DNA from: Methanosarcinales archaeon
Lineage (GTDB): Archaea > Halobacteriota > Methanosarcinia > Methanosarcinales > Methanogasteraceae
Direction of reading: 5' to 3'
Assembly (NCBI GenBank): GCA_003661105.1
Contig: QMVM01000100.1
Coordinates: 1 to 7,380, forward strand
DNA length: 7,380 bases
Notes under the pieces: model-generated
What the model saw: only the letters and a program-made list of their open reading frames with translations
Told to the model about the DNA's origin: nothing
Database searches by the model: none
Shown here: piece after piece, positions 1 through 5,771 of the stretch
Layout: every line of letters starts with the position of its first letter
Numbering within the stretch: position 1 is the first letter of the stretch
Made by a program: the position numbers and the translations under genes

Positions 1-52
1 AAATTATGTGTTCAAGATCGAGCATCAGGAAGACCTGACACTCCTATCAAAC

Positions 53-559
53 TCAGCTGATAGTAATCTTCTCCCTAAAGATACCATCCACATCTGCAAC
101 CACGACTTCTATATCAACTTCTTTTCCGGTAAGTTCCTTTAATGCTCCTTTGAGATAGCCGCGCGTGATGCCGCAGATCGAAGAACGTACCGGGAGTTTA
201 CGATCCCTGAGAATATCCCGTATAAAGGATTCAAGTATATTAATATATATCGCACTATCCTCTATGCGATCGATCTCTATCTCATAGCCATACCACATAT
301 TTGTACGATGTATAAACGTGTCCAGAGCTTCCTCGACATTTTCGATTATGCCGAACTGGTCTCGTGCCTTCCTACCAAGCCTTCTCCCAGCGTCCTCACC
401 CATACTCACGAAGACCTCCTCACGGTCCTCTGCTTTCACCATCTTATCCATCATATCCGATATCTCTCCAGCGAGTATCTTCAATGACTTGTTAAGCGCC
501 TTGCAATCTTTCAATTCGTCCTGCAATGACTGTACATGTATCGGTTCCTTGTCGGACAT
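53..559 (-). CDS. V4R/MetOD1-like domain protein, paralogue A
   Basis: 168-residue soluble protein with no signal peptide or membrane segment. A helical, charged N-terminus (about 10-45) is followed by GEDAGRRLGRKA (54-65), a helix ending VEEALD (75-80), a beta-rich part around WYGYEIEIDRIED (89-101), and a C-terminal block CGITRGYLKGALKELTGKEVD (129-149). This order resembles the V4R/4-vinyl-reductase fold and the related methanogen output domain (MetOD1), which in known families binds small ligands or acts as a sensor/output module. The family link is by recalled pattern; the ligand is unknown. Of the three cysteines aligned in its neighbour (111, 129, 161), only C129 remains here, with S111 and F161 in the other positions. 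The start is supported by GGAGG seven bases upstream of ATG. It is the downstream member of a tandem pair on the minus strand. Confidence 0.72.
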   Translation of the reverse strand: MSDKEPIHVQSLQDELKDCKALNKSLKILAGEISDMMDKMVKAEDREEVFVSMGEDAGRRLGRKARDQFGIIENVEEALDTFIHRTNMWYGYEIEIDRIEDSAIYINILESFIRDILRDRKLPVRSSICGITRGYLKGALKELTGKEVDIEVVVADVDGIFREKITIS

Positions 560-566
560 GATAATG

Positions 567-571
567 CCTCC
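567..571 (-). promoter_or_regulatory. Shine-Dalgarno site of paralogue A
   Basis: GGAGG on the minus strand, seven bases before the ATG at 559. It fixes the start and has exactly the spacing found for paralogue B. Confidence 0.75.
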
Positions 572-593
572 ACTATAAGAGAGGAGTTGCTTT

Positions 594-602
594 CATATAA
601 AT
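594..602 (-). promoter_or_regulatory. TATA box of paralogue A
   Basis: ATTTATATG on the minus strand, centred about 39 bases upstream of the ATG. With the usual archaeal TATA-to-start distance of about 26 bases, transcription would begin near 572, giving a leader of about 13 bases that just includes the Shine-Dalgarno site. Confidence 0.6.
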
Positions 603-618
603 CTTATTTACCACCCAT

Positions 619-648
619 CCGTGATCGGTCCGATCTCGCTGATCACGG
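619..648. repeat. Nested palindrome, candidate operator
   Basis: Outer arms CCGTGATC (619-626) and GATCACGG (641-648) are perfect 8-base inverted repeats around 14 bases. Inside is a second palindrome, GATCGG-T-CCGATC (623-635). GATC occurs at 623, 632 and 641, exactly nine bases apart. The element lies just upstream of the TATA box of paralogue A, where an archaeal regulator could act. A hairpin in a transcript reading through from paralogue B is an alternative, but there is no T-tract. Confidence 0.5.
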
Positions 649-814
649 TGTCCGTATCTTGGCTGGGTAAGACATCTGTTCACCGTCGAGATGAGATTGC
701 AGAGAGCGCTGGGATGGCGAAACTGGATCGGCTCTCCACAATGCTACGACAACATCTCAACATAGCTTTGGAGGTGGCATCTCTTTACTGCGAGACCTAA
801 ATGCTGGCGATTCT

Positions 815-1321
815 TCAGTTAACAACAATCTTTTCTTTGCAGACGCCTTCTACATTCCCGTATACGATTTGCACATCCACATCCTTACCAGTAAGTTCCT
901 TCAGTGCTCCTATGAGGTAGCCGCGCGTGATGCCACATAGCGGAGAGTCTGTCGTGAGTCCTCGATCCTGAAGGATATCGCGTACGAAACACTTGAAGAC
1001 ATTAATGTAGATCGTACCATCTTCAATGTGATCGATCTCGAGATCGTATCCATACCACGAGTCTGTATGATATATACAGATATCCAAGGCTTCTTCTACC
1101 TTCTCGATCTTGCCGAACTTCTCTCTCGCCTTTTTACCAAGCCGCCTGCCAGCATCCTCACCCATACTCACACATATATCCTTAGACCCGCCTTTTTCGG
1201 CTATTTCGTTAAGCACACACGAAACTTCTCCGGCGAGTATTTTCAATGCCTTGGTAAGCGCCTTATAATCTTTTAATTCATCCTGCAGTGACTGTATCTG
1301 TAGTGATTTCTTGTTGGGCAT
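815..1321 (-). CDS. V4R/MetOD1-like domain protein, paralogue B
   Basis: 168 residues, the same length as the neighbouring paralogue, aligning without gaps at about 98 identical positions (hand count). The best conserved blocks are QSLQDELKD (10-18), VSMGEDAGRRLG (51-62), WYGY (89-92) and CGITRGYL-GALKELTGK (129-146). The most variable part is 35-50. It resembles V4R/MetOD1 domains, known as ligand-binding or sensory output modules. It keeps cysteines at 111, 129 and 161, placed roughly where such domains often carry Cys residues, so it is the likelier of the two to retain a metal- or thiol-dependent function (inference). Other cysteines are at 35, 50 and 82. No membrane segment or signal peptide is visible. 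GGAGG seven bases before ATG supports the start. The upstream region suggests its own promoter. Confidence 0.72.
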   Translation of the reverse strand: MPNKKSLQIQSLQDELKDYKALTKALKILAGEVSCVLNEIAEKGGSKDICVSMGEDAGRRLGKKAREKFGKIEKVEEALDICIYHTDSWYGYDLEIDHIEDGTIYINVFKCFVRDILQDRGLTTDSPLCGITRGYLIGALKELTGKDVDVQIVYGNVEGVCKEKIVVN

Positions 1322-1328
1322 TACAACG

Positions 1329-1333
1329 CCTCC
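1329..1333 (-). promoter_or_regulatory. Shine-Dalgarno site of paralogue B
   Basis: GGAGG on the minus strand, seven bases before the ATG at 1321, matching paralogue A in sequence and spacing. Confidence 0.75.
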
Positions 1334-1355
1334 ATCCCATGACTATAATCGCCGC

Positions 1356-1364
1356 GTATATAAG
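1356..1364 (-). promoter_or_regulatory. TATA box of paralogue B
   Basis: CTTATATAC on the minus strand, centred about 39 bases before ATG, the same distance as in paralogue A. Predicted transcription start near 1333-1335, leaving a leader of about 13 bases. Confidence 0.6.
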
Positions 1365-1413
1365 TGTTATCATTTGTCTCTGGCATCTCGCGTTGCAGTG
1401 ATCAACACTTATA
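1359..1413. repeat. 10-base inverted repeat containing two divergent TATA-like elements
   Basis: TATAAGTGTT (1359-1368) and AACACTTATA (1404-1413) are perfect reverse complements separated by 35 bases. The left arm overlaps the minus-strand TATA box of paralogue B. The right arm gives a plus-strand TTATAAAG (1409-1416). The layout looks like a symmetric divergent promoter or a paired operator. What the plus-strand arm would transcribe is unclear. Confidence 0.5.
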
Positions 1414-1416
1414 AAG

Positions 1417-1778
1417 AGGCGCGCTATGAATCCCACTCGACATTTATTCTGCCTTAACATTCGTGAATGCGAGAGCATCGGCGCAGCCATCTCTAAGCAC
1501 CTAATGTCATACCGGCAAGGGTCGTCTACAAGATACTTTTAACTCGAGTTACCAGAGAGTCCTTATCAATTGGATGTTTGGTAGGATACGACAGGCGACA
1601 TTGTATATATGTTCAGGTGTTTTCTATAGGTTTACTCAAAAATGATGATGAATAACGCAAATTGCACGAACGTATCAAGACCGACCATCTCCAAGCACTA
1701 ACAACTTTGCAACTCTTGCACGTCACAAATATTAAAGTACCCAGCGATCACTATGTATGAGAATACAAGAGTGATACC
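1417..1778. other. Gene-poor region upstream of the ribosomal cluster
   Basis: No gene is recognised here. A 38-codon plus-strand frame (ATG 1426, TAA at 1540-1542) follows a TATA-like element, but the ATG lies too close to it for normal initiation and the peptide is not recognised. TGTATATATG (1602-1611) and the AT-rich ATATTAAAG (1729-1737) are the two candidate promoters for the ribosomal cluster; the first would give a leader of about 145 bases, the second about 20. An imperfect direct repeat (1487-1504 and 1685-1701) is also present. No tRNA, box C/D RNA or remnant of rpl4 was found. Confidence 0.45.
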
Positions 1779-2027
1779 ATGTCGATTAGATACCCATTCA
1801 TCACAGAAAAAGCAACCATACAACTGGAAGAGCAGAACAAACTCCAGTTGATTGTGGACATAAACGCAACCAAGAACCACATCAAGAGAGATATCAAGGA
1901 TATCTATGGGTTTGACGTTGCTGCAATCAGGACACTTATCACGCCGAAGGGCAAAAAGAAGGCAATCGTAACGTTTACGGATGACGATGCAGCAACTGAG
2001 ATTGCCACTCGAATAGGATTATTCTAG
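1779..2027 (+). CDS. rpl23: Large-subunit ribosomal protein uL23 (L23)
   Basis: 82 residues, normal for archaeal uL23 (about 80-86). The start IRYPFITEKAT, the stretch NATKNHIKRDIKDIYGFDV (29-47) and the end TLITPKGKKKAIVTF...DAATEIATRIGLF are characteristic. uL23 binds 23S rRNA domain III at the tunnel exit and forms part of the docking site for SRP. It is the first gene of the cluster; the usual partner uL4 is not upstream, where there are instead about 450 bases without a recognised gene and a divergent unrelated gene. A GAGTGAT stretch close to the ATG is a modest match to an archaeal Shine-Dalgarno site. Confidence 0.95.
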   Translation: MSIRYPFITEKATIQLEEQNKLQLIVDINATKNHIKRDIKDIYGFDVAAIRTLITPKGKKKAIVTFTDDDAATEIATRIGLF

Positions 2028-2031
2028 GTGA
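2026..2031 (+). promoter_or_regulatory. Shine-Dalgarno site deciding the uL2 start
   Basis: AGGTGA overlaps the uL23 stop codon and sits six bases before the ATG at 2038. It favours that ATG over the in-frame GTG at 2032, which is immediately adjacent to the site. Confidence 0.7.
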
Positions 2032-2037
2032 GTGAAG

Positions 2038-2748
2038 ATGGGAAAACGAATCATATCGCAGAACAGAGGGCGAGGAGGTCCGACATATACGGCACCTTCC
2101 CATAAATACAAAGCAAAACTGGCACACCCAAACATTAGTGACACAACCATCCGAGCAGAGATTATTGAAATCCTGCACGATCCTGCCAGATCTGCACCGA
2201 TCGCACGAATCTCCTTTGGGAATGGTGAAGAGCGACTGATCCTTGTGTGCGAGGGGATGTTTGTTGGCCAAGAGGTTGATTGTGGCATAGGGGCTGAGAT
2301 CAAAGTCGGAAACACTCTACCACTATCTGACATCCCGGAGGGCACCCCGATCTGCAACATCGAATCTCACCCAGGCGATGGGGGGCATTTTGCAAGGGCG
2401 TCTGGGGTGTATGGACTTCTGGTCACTCACGATGTCGGCAAGACACTGGTGCAGATGCCTTCTGGTACGATGAAATGGATATCTCCAAGATGCAGGGCAA
2501 CAATTGGTCTGGTCGCTGGCGGCGGGCGCACAGATAGACCGTTTATGAAGGCAGGAAAGAAATATCATAAATTAAAGACTCGCGCGGCGAAATACCCGCG
2601 TGTGAGCGGGGTTGCAATGAACGTGATCGACCACCCGTTCGGTGGCGGCAACCGGAAGCATCCGGGACGGCCAAAGAGCGTGAGTAGAAACACGCCACCT
2701 GGTCGGAAGGTCGGAAGCATTGCATCGAGACGGACCGGAAAACGATAA
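2038..2748 (+). CDS. rpl2: Large-subunit ribosomal protein uL2 (L2)
   Basis: 236 residues from the chosen ATG, close to the usual archaeal length of about 238. The N-terminus MGKRIISQNRGRGGPTY is the standard archaeal form, which together with the AGGTGA site argues against the GTG two codons upstream. The OB-fold/SH3-like core includes GTPICNIE...GDGGHFARASG. The C-terminal motif VIDHPFGGGNRKHPGRP carries the universally conserved histidine (H199 here) linked in the family to peptidyl-transferase centre assembly. The tail GRKVGSIASRRTGKR is basic, as expected for rRNA contact. It lies ten bases after uL23 and 45 bases before uS19. Confidence 0.97.
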   Translation: MGKRIISQNRGRGGPTYTAPSHKYKAKLAHPNISDTTIRAEIIEILHDPARSAPIARISFGNGEERLILVCEGMFVGQEVDCGIGAEIKVGNTLPLSDIPEGTPICNIESHPGDGGHFARASGVYGLLVTHDVGKTLVQMPSGTMKWISPRCRATIGLVAGGGRTDRPFMKAGKKYHKLKTRAAKYPRVSGVAMNVIDHPFGGGNRKHPGRPKSVSRNTPPGRKVGSIASRRTGKR

Positions 2749-2793
2749 TCATGACACGCTTAATATCGCGCGTAACAATTCACAGGTGAAACA

Positions 2794-3207
2794 ATGGCAA
2801 AGAAGACAAAGAAGAAACTACCACGAAGGAAGGGAGAGATTACATACCGGGGATACACCATCCCGGATCTGAAGAAGATGTCCCTTCAGGAGTTTACAGA
2901 ACTGCTTCCCGCATCCCAGCGCAGGAAGATCAATAGGGGTTTTACTGAAGATCACAAGAAACTGATCCAGCGTGTCAAGGACGGGCGCACCATGATCAGG
3001 ACACATCTTCGGGATATGATCATTCTACCGGAGATGATCGGGATCGATCTTGAGATTCACGATGGCAAGAAATTTAACAGGGTGACGGTGCAACCGGAGA
3101 TGCTTGGTCATTATATTGGCGAGTATTCGCTTACCCGGAATGTAGTACGGCACGGCAGTGCAGGCGTCGGTGCAACCAGGTCCAGTAAATTCGTGCCGCT
3201 TAAGTGA
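2794..3207 (+). CDS. rps19: Small-subunit ribosomal protein uS19 (S19)
   Basis: 137 residues, in the range of archaeal uS19. It has the long archaeal N-terminal part (basic KKTKKKLPRRKGE, then the helix LKKMSLQEFTELLPASQRR) that bacterial S19 lacks, followed by the conserved core: TMIRTHLRDMIILPEMIG, then the HDGKKFNRVTVQPEMLGHYIGEY segment and the SLTR motif. uS19 sits in the head of the small subunit with uS13 and contacts the A-site region. AGGTGA (2784-2789) precedes the ATG by four bases. It is followed by an AT-rich gap of 53 bases before uL22. Confidence 0.96.
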   Translation: MAKKTKKKLPRRKGEITYRGYTIPDLKKMSLQEFTELLPASQRRKINRGFTEDHKKLIQRVKDGRTMIRTHLRDMIILPEMIGIDLEIHDGKKFNRVTVQPEMLGHYIGEYSLTRNVVRHGSAGVGATRSSKFVPLK

Positions 3208-3223
3208 TGCAAAATAGTACGAA

Positions 3224-3238
3224 TAGTATATCATACTA
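3224..3238 (+). repeat. AT-rich inverted repeat between uS19 and uL22
   Basis: TAGTAT (3224-3229) and ATACTA (3233-3238) are 6-base inverted arms around three bases. The surrounding sequence is AT-rich with TATA-like strings, so a weak internal promoter or an mRNA processing site is possible. The stem is short and may be chance. Confidence 0.3.
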
Positions 3239-3248
3239 ATATATCAGC

Positions 3249-3255
3249 AAGGAGA
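3249..3255 (+). promoter_or_regulatory. Shine-Dalgarno site of uL22
   Basis: AAGGAGA, five bases before the ATG at 3261; a strong match. Confidence 0.75.
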
Positions 3256-3260
3256 CACCA

Positions 3261-3713
3261 ATGGCAAGGGTAAATTATTCACGCGAATCAAATCCGGACA
3301 CGTCATCAAAAGCGATGGGGTATGAACTACACGTCTCACCAAAACACACACGTGAGATATGCATTGCAATCAAAAATATGCATATATCGGCTGCAAAGCA
3401 GTACCTTACAGATGTGATAGCGCTTAAGCGCGCAATCCCGTTCAACCGCTACACCGACGGCGTCGGGCATCGGCGTGGCAAGATGGCTGCAGGCAGGTAT
3501 CCGGTGCGGGCGTCCACAGAGGTTCTCAAGGTACTTGTCAATGCCGAGAACAGCGCTATGGATAAAGGTCTGGAACCTAACCGCATGAGAATATCACATG
3601 CTGCAACCAAACAGGGCAGAACCATCCGCGGAATCATACCGCGTGCCATGGGCCGCGCAACTGCGAAGAATACCGAGACCGTAACGGTCGAGATTATTTT
3701 GGAGGAGTTATAG
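3261..3713 (+). CDS. rpl22: Large-subunit ribosomal protein uL22 (L22)
   Basis: 150 residues, typical of archaeal uL22. The N-terminal region has KAMGYELHVSPKHTREICIAI. The central archaeal signature VGHRRGKMAAGRYPVRAS (about 73-90) and the C-terminal hairpin RTIRGIIPRAMGRATAKNTET are clear. This extended hairpin lines the nascent-peptide exit tunnel in known ribosomes. The stop codon TAG abuts the uS3 ATG directly, and the uS3 ribosome-binding site lies within the last codons of this gene, so the two are probably translationally coupled. Confidence 0.96.
   Translation: MARVNYSRESNPDTSSKAMGYELHVSPKHTREICIAIKNMHISAAKQYLTDVIALKRAIPFNRYTDGVGHRRGKMAAGRYPVRASTEVLKVLVNAENSAMDKGLEPNRMRISHAATKQGRTIRGIIPRAMGRATAKNTETVTVEIILEEL
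3701..3707 (+). promoter_or_regulatory. Shine-Dalgarno site of uS3 inside the uL22 end
   Basis: GGAGGAG within the final codons of uL22; the GGAGG core ends eight bases before the uS3 ATG at 3714. Confidence 0.75.
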
Positions 3714-4820
3714 ATGACAGTCGAGAGAAAATTTGTACAGCAAGGGCTCAACAGGGCAAGAATGGATGAGTATTTTGCTGGAGAACTCGAACGCGCTGGT
3801 TACGCTGGTATGGAGATGAACAGAACCCCACTGGGAACCCAGATCACTATTTTTGCAGAGAAACCTGGAATGGTAATTGGAAAGGGCGGAAAAGTGGTTC
3901 GCAAGCTGACAAAGGATATGGATCAGTATTACGATCTCGACAATCCTCAGATCGATGTGCAGAGCGTGGGCATCCCTGAATTGAATGCGCAGTTGATGGC
4001 ATCACGAATCGCAAGCGCACTCGAGCGCGGCTGGTATTTCCGAAAGGCAGCGCACTCAACACTCCGAAGAATTATTGGCGCAGGTGCAATCGGGTGCAGG
4101 ATCGTACTCTCTGGAAAACTCACAGGTCCCAGATCACGGATCGAGAAGGTCGTGGAGGGCTATATAGTACATGCTGGTAAGCCGGCAGAGGAGATCGTAC
4201 ACCATGGGTTTGCGACTGCGGTTCGGAAACTGGGCACGATCGGTTGCAGCGTCCAGATCGTACTGCCTGGCACCGTGCTGCCGGACGTGTTCAGTCTGGT
4301 AGAGGTCGAGCCGCCTGAACCTGTGATTGTGGAAGAGACCGGAATCGCGACTGCTGAAGAGATAGTCGGAGCGGAAGTAGAGATTACAGAAGTTGAGGTG
4401 GCGACCGAAGCGGAAATGGCCATCATAGAGGCTGAAATTGTTGACAAGTCCACCATCGAAGTGGTGGGAGCGGGTTTGCCTACTTCGGACATCACCCAAA
4501 CTCCATCTCCAGTTGAAACAGAGGGCATCCCCCCTGAGGCTCCGGACACCGGGGCACTGGCTACGGCAGAATCTCCAGTTGAAACAGAGGGCATCCCCGC
4601 CAAACCCGAAACCCGTAATGCGGATGGTATCTGGGAACACAGGCATGACAATCTTGACTGGCATGCGATGGCGATCGCGCACAAACAGGCAAAGCCGGGT
4701 AAGCCGGAAGAAGCAATCGTGGTAGAGGAGGAGACCCGGATGAAAGACGGGGTCACCGAGCACAAGCACACCGGTTTTGATTACTGGCATCCGGCATCAA
4801 GGATACACAAGGGGGCTTAG
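3714..4820 (+). CDS. rps3: Small-subunit ribosomal protein uS3 (S3) with long duplicated C-terminal tail
   Basis: 368 residues. The first ~200 are a normal archaeal uS3: N-terminal helix MTVERKFVQQGLNRARMDEYF, a type-2 KH domain with the RNA-binding loop IGKGGK (55-60), and the C-terminal core with GAIGCRIVLSGKLTGPRSR (125-142) ending near VLPDVF (188-193). uS3 lines the mRNA entry tunnel. Residues ~195-368 are an extension far longer than in most archaeal uS3. It has an acidic stretch rich in Glu/Val/Ile (200-250), a proline/threonine linker with SPVETEGIP twice (265-273, 287-295), and two related His/Trp modules (about 299-325 and 340-367) sharing ETR--DG--EH-H---D and then WH-----HK. Acidic or extended uS3 tails are known in some euryarchaea; the duplicated modules are what I see here. 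No frameshift is evident, and the frame runs cleanly to uL29. Confidence 0.93.
   Translation: MTVERKFVQQGLNRARMDEYFAGELERAGYAGMEMNRTPLGTQITIFAEKPGMVIGKGGKVVRKLTKDMDQYYDLDNPQIDVQSVGIPELNAQLMASRIASALERGWYFRKAAHSTLRRIIGAGAIGCRIVLSGKLTGPRSRIEKVVEGYIVHAGKPAEEIVHHGFATAVRKLGTIGCSVQIVLPGTVLPDVFSLVEVEPPEPVIVEETGIATAEEIVGAEVEITEVEVATEAEMAIIEAEIVDKSTIEVVGAGLPTSDITQTPSPVETEGIPPEAPDTGALATAESPVETEGIPAKPETRNADGIWEHRHDNLDWHAMAIAHKQAKPGKPEEAIVVEEETRMKDGVTEHKHTGFDYWHPASRIHKGA
4505..4598 (+). repeat. 28-base direct repeat in the uS3 tail
   Basis: 4505-4532 and 4571-4598 are identical over 28 bases, with a period of 66 bases (22 codons), so the reading frame is kept. The copies encode SPVETEGIP. Perfect identity suggests a recent duplication or slippage/gene conversion. 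Confidence 0.9.
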
Positions 4821-4825
4821 AGTAG

Positions 4826-5026
4826 ATGACGAAACTTAAATCAGAAGAGATCAGGAATATGAGCCCACCTGAGCTGCTTGATGAACTCGAATCGCTGCGA
4901 CTGGATCTAATCAGGGAGCGTGCACTTTCATCTGCAGGAGGCGCGCCAGAGAACCCCGGATTGATCGGAGAACTAAGGCATACCATTGCGCGGATCAAGA
5001 CGATCCAGAAAGAGAGAGGGTTATGA
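4826..5026 (+). CDS. rpl29: Large-subunit ribosomal protein uL29 (L29)
   Basis: 66 residues, the normal length. Two long helices form the family's antiparallel hairpin: the first with SEEIRNMSPPELLDELESLRLDLIRERA, the second with ENPGLIGELRHTIARIKTIQKER. The archaeal signature GGAPENPG joins them. uL29 sits next to uL23 at the tunnel exit. It starts five bases after uS3 and overlaps rnp1 by four bases (ATGA), indicating coupled translation. Confidence 0.95.
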   Translation: MTKLKSEEIRNMSPPELLDELESLRLDLIRERALSSAGGAPENPGLIGELRHTIARIKTIQKERGL

Positions 5027-5409
5027 CCTACGAGATCACCCCCGGAAATCTGGTGTACCATACCCTGATCGGTCTTGAAACCGTGGTTTCCGGGAGTACA
5101 AATCCTGATATAGTCGGCATCAGCGGCGTGGTGGTTGACGAAACAAGAAACACGCTACTCATTACCACAGGCTACTCCGATTTTTCCGCCATGAACGAAG
5201 CAACGGCTGCTGTTTCATTGGAAACCGGAAATACAGCTCCACAGAGTGGTGAACCGGATGAGGCGGGTGACTACTATCTCGATAAAACCATCCCAAAAGC
5301 GCATTCCACATTTATCTTCAGTCTGCCGGATGACCGGAAGGTCCGGGTCGATGGGGACTTGCTTGTTGCACGTCCGGAAGACAGAATCTCAAAGAAGCAC
5401 AAGAACTAA
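5023..5409 (+). CDS. rnp1: RNase P protein component 1 (Rpp29/Pop4 family)
   Basis: 128 residues. The N-terminal signature ITPGNLVYHTLIGLE (5-19), the stretch STNPDIVGISGVVVDETRNTL (25-45), the C-terminal strands STFIFSLPDDRKVRVDGDLLVARPEDR (95-121) and the basic end KKHKN identify archaeal Rpp29, a subunit of the RNase P ribonucleoprotein that matures tRNA 5' ends. The fold is an Sm-like barrel, and in known systems the protein works with Rpp21. Residues about 50-88 form an insertion between two strands, where most relatives as I recall them have only a short turn; it is low in hydrophobics after residue 65 and acidic near 77-83. rnp1 in the uL29-uS17 interval is standard in archaea; the eIF1/Sui1 gene often beside it is absent. 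Confidence 0.93.
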   Translation: MTYEITPGNLVYHTLIGLETVVSGSTNPDIVGISGVVVDETRNTLLITTGYSDFSAMNEATAAVSLETGNTAPQSGEPDEAGDYYLDKTIPKAHSTFIFSLPDDRKVRVDGDLLVARPEDRISKKHKN

Positions 5410-5450
5410 AGAAGAATTAGAAAGGAACTAAAAAGGAAGAGGAATAACCG
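5410..5450 (+). other. Purine-rich leader of uS17
   Basis: 41 bases, almost all A and G, between rnp1 and uS17. GGAAGAGG near 5436-5443 can serve as ribosome-binding site. No hairpin is evident, so this is more likely an unstructured loading region than a terminator. Confidence 0.45.
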
Positions 5451-5771
5451 ATGGCAAGAAATATTGGATTGAATGTACCTATCCCGCTAACAGAATGCGA
5501 GGATCCAAACTGCCCATTTCATGGTACGCTCTCTGTCAGGGGGCAGGTGCTTGATGGAGTTGTTGTCAGTTCCAAGATGGACAAAACCGTAGTGGTCGAG
5601 CGCACTTACGAGAAGAGAATATTCAAATACGAGCGGTATGAAAAGCGCAGATCACGGATCCATGCCCACAACCCGCCATGCATCAATGCAAAGGAGGGTG
5701 ATGCTGTCAAGATCGCGGAGTGCCGTCCTCTTGGCAAAACCAAGTCATTTGTGGTGGTGGCGCTGACATGA
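5451..5771 (+). CDS. rps17: Small-subunit ribosomal protein uS17 (S17)
   Basis: 106 residues, normal for archaeal uS17. The archaeal N-terminal part has NVPIPLTECEDPNCPFHG, with C16, C21 and H24 close together, followed by the OB-fold core VRGQVLDGVVVSSKMDKTVVVERTYEKRIFKYERYEKR and then RIHAHNPPCINAKEGDAVKIAECRPLGKTKSFVVV. uS17 binds 16S rRNA early in small-subunit assembly. It overlaps uL14 by four bases (ATGA at 5768-5771). Confidence 0.96.
   Translation: MARNIGLNVPIPLTECEDPNCPFHGTLSVRGQVLDGVVVSSKMDKTVVVERTYEKRIFKYERYEKRRSRIHAHNPPCINAKEGDAVKIAECRPLGKTKSFVVVALT

Noticed and set aside
1..60. Possible start of a further minus-strand gene (ATG at 25) or end of a plus-strand frame (TGA at 58-60)
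   Set aside because: Too short at the window edge; no good ribosome-binding site for the ATG.
691..765. Short plus-strand frame rich in Trp/Arg between the paralogues
   Set aside because: Only 24 codons from ATG, no promoter or binding site, and no recognisable similarity to a transposase or other family.
1426..1542. 38-codon plus-strand frame after a TATA-like element
   Set aside because: The ATG lies before the predicted transcription start, there is no Shine-Dalgarno site, and the peptide is not recognised.
1642..1720. ATGATGA resembling box C of a C/D guide RNA
   Set aside because: No CTGA box D follows at a suitable distance, and no terminal stem was seen.
2032..2037. GTG start for uL2
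   Set aside because: It is immediately adjacent to the Shine-Dalgarno site; the ATG at 2038 gives the standard MGKRIISQNRGRG start.
4134..4790. Long open frames (over 200 codons) antisense to the uS3 tail
   Set aside because: Low-complexity Ser/Thr- or Phe/Arg-rich translations that mirror the repetitive acidic tail; no start signals and no recognisable family.
5720..5767. Upstream extension of uL14 by 16 codons
   Set aside because: Family length and N-terminus, and the ATGA overlap with uS17, place the start at 5768.
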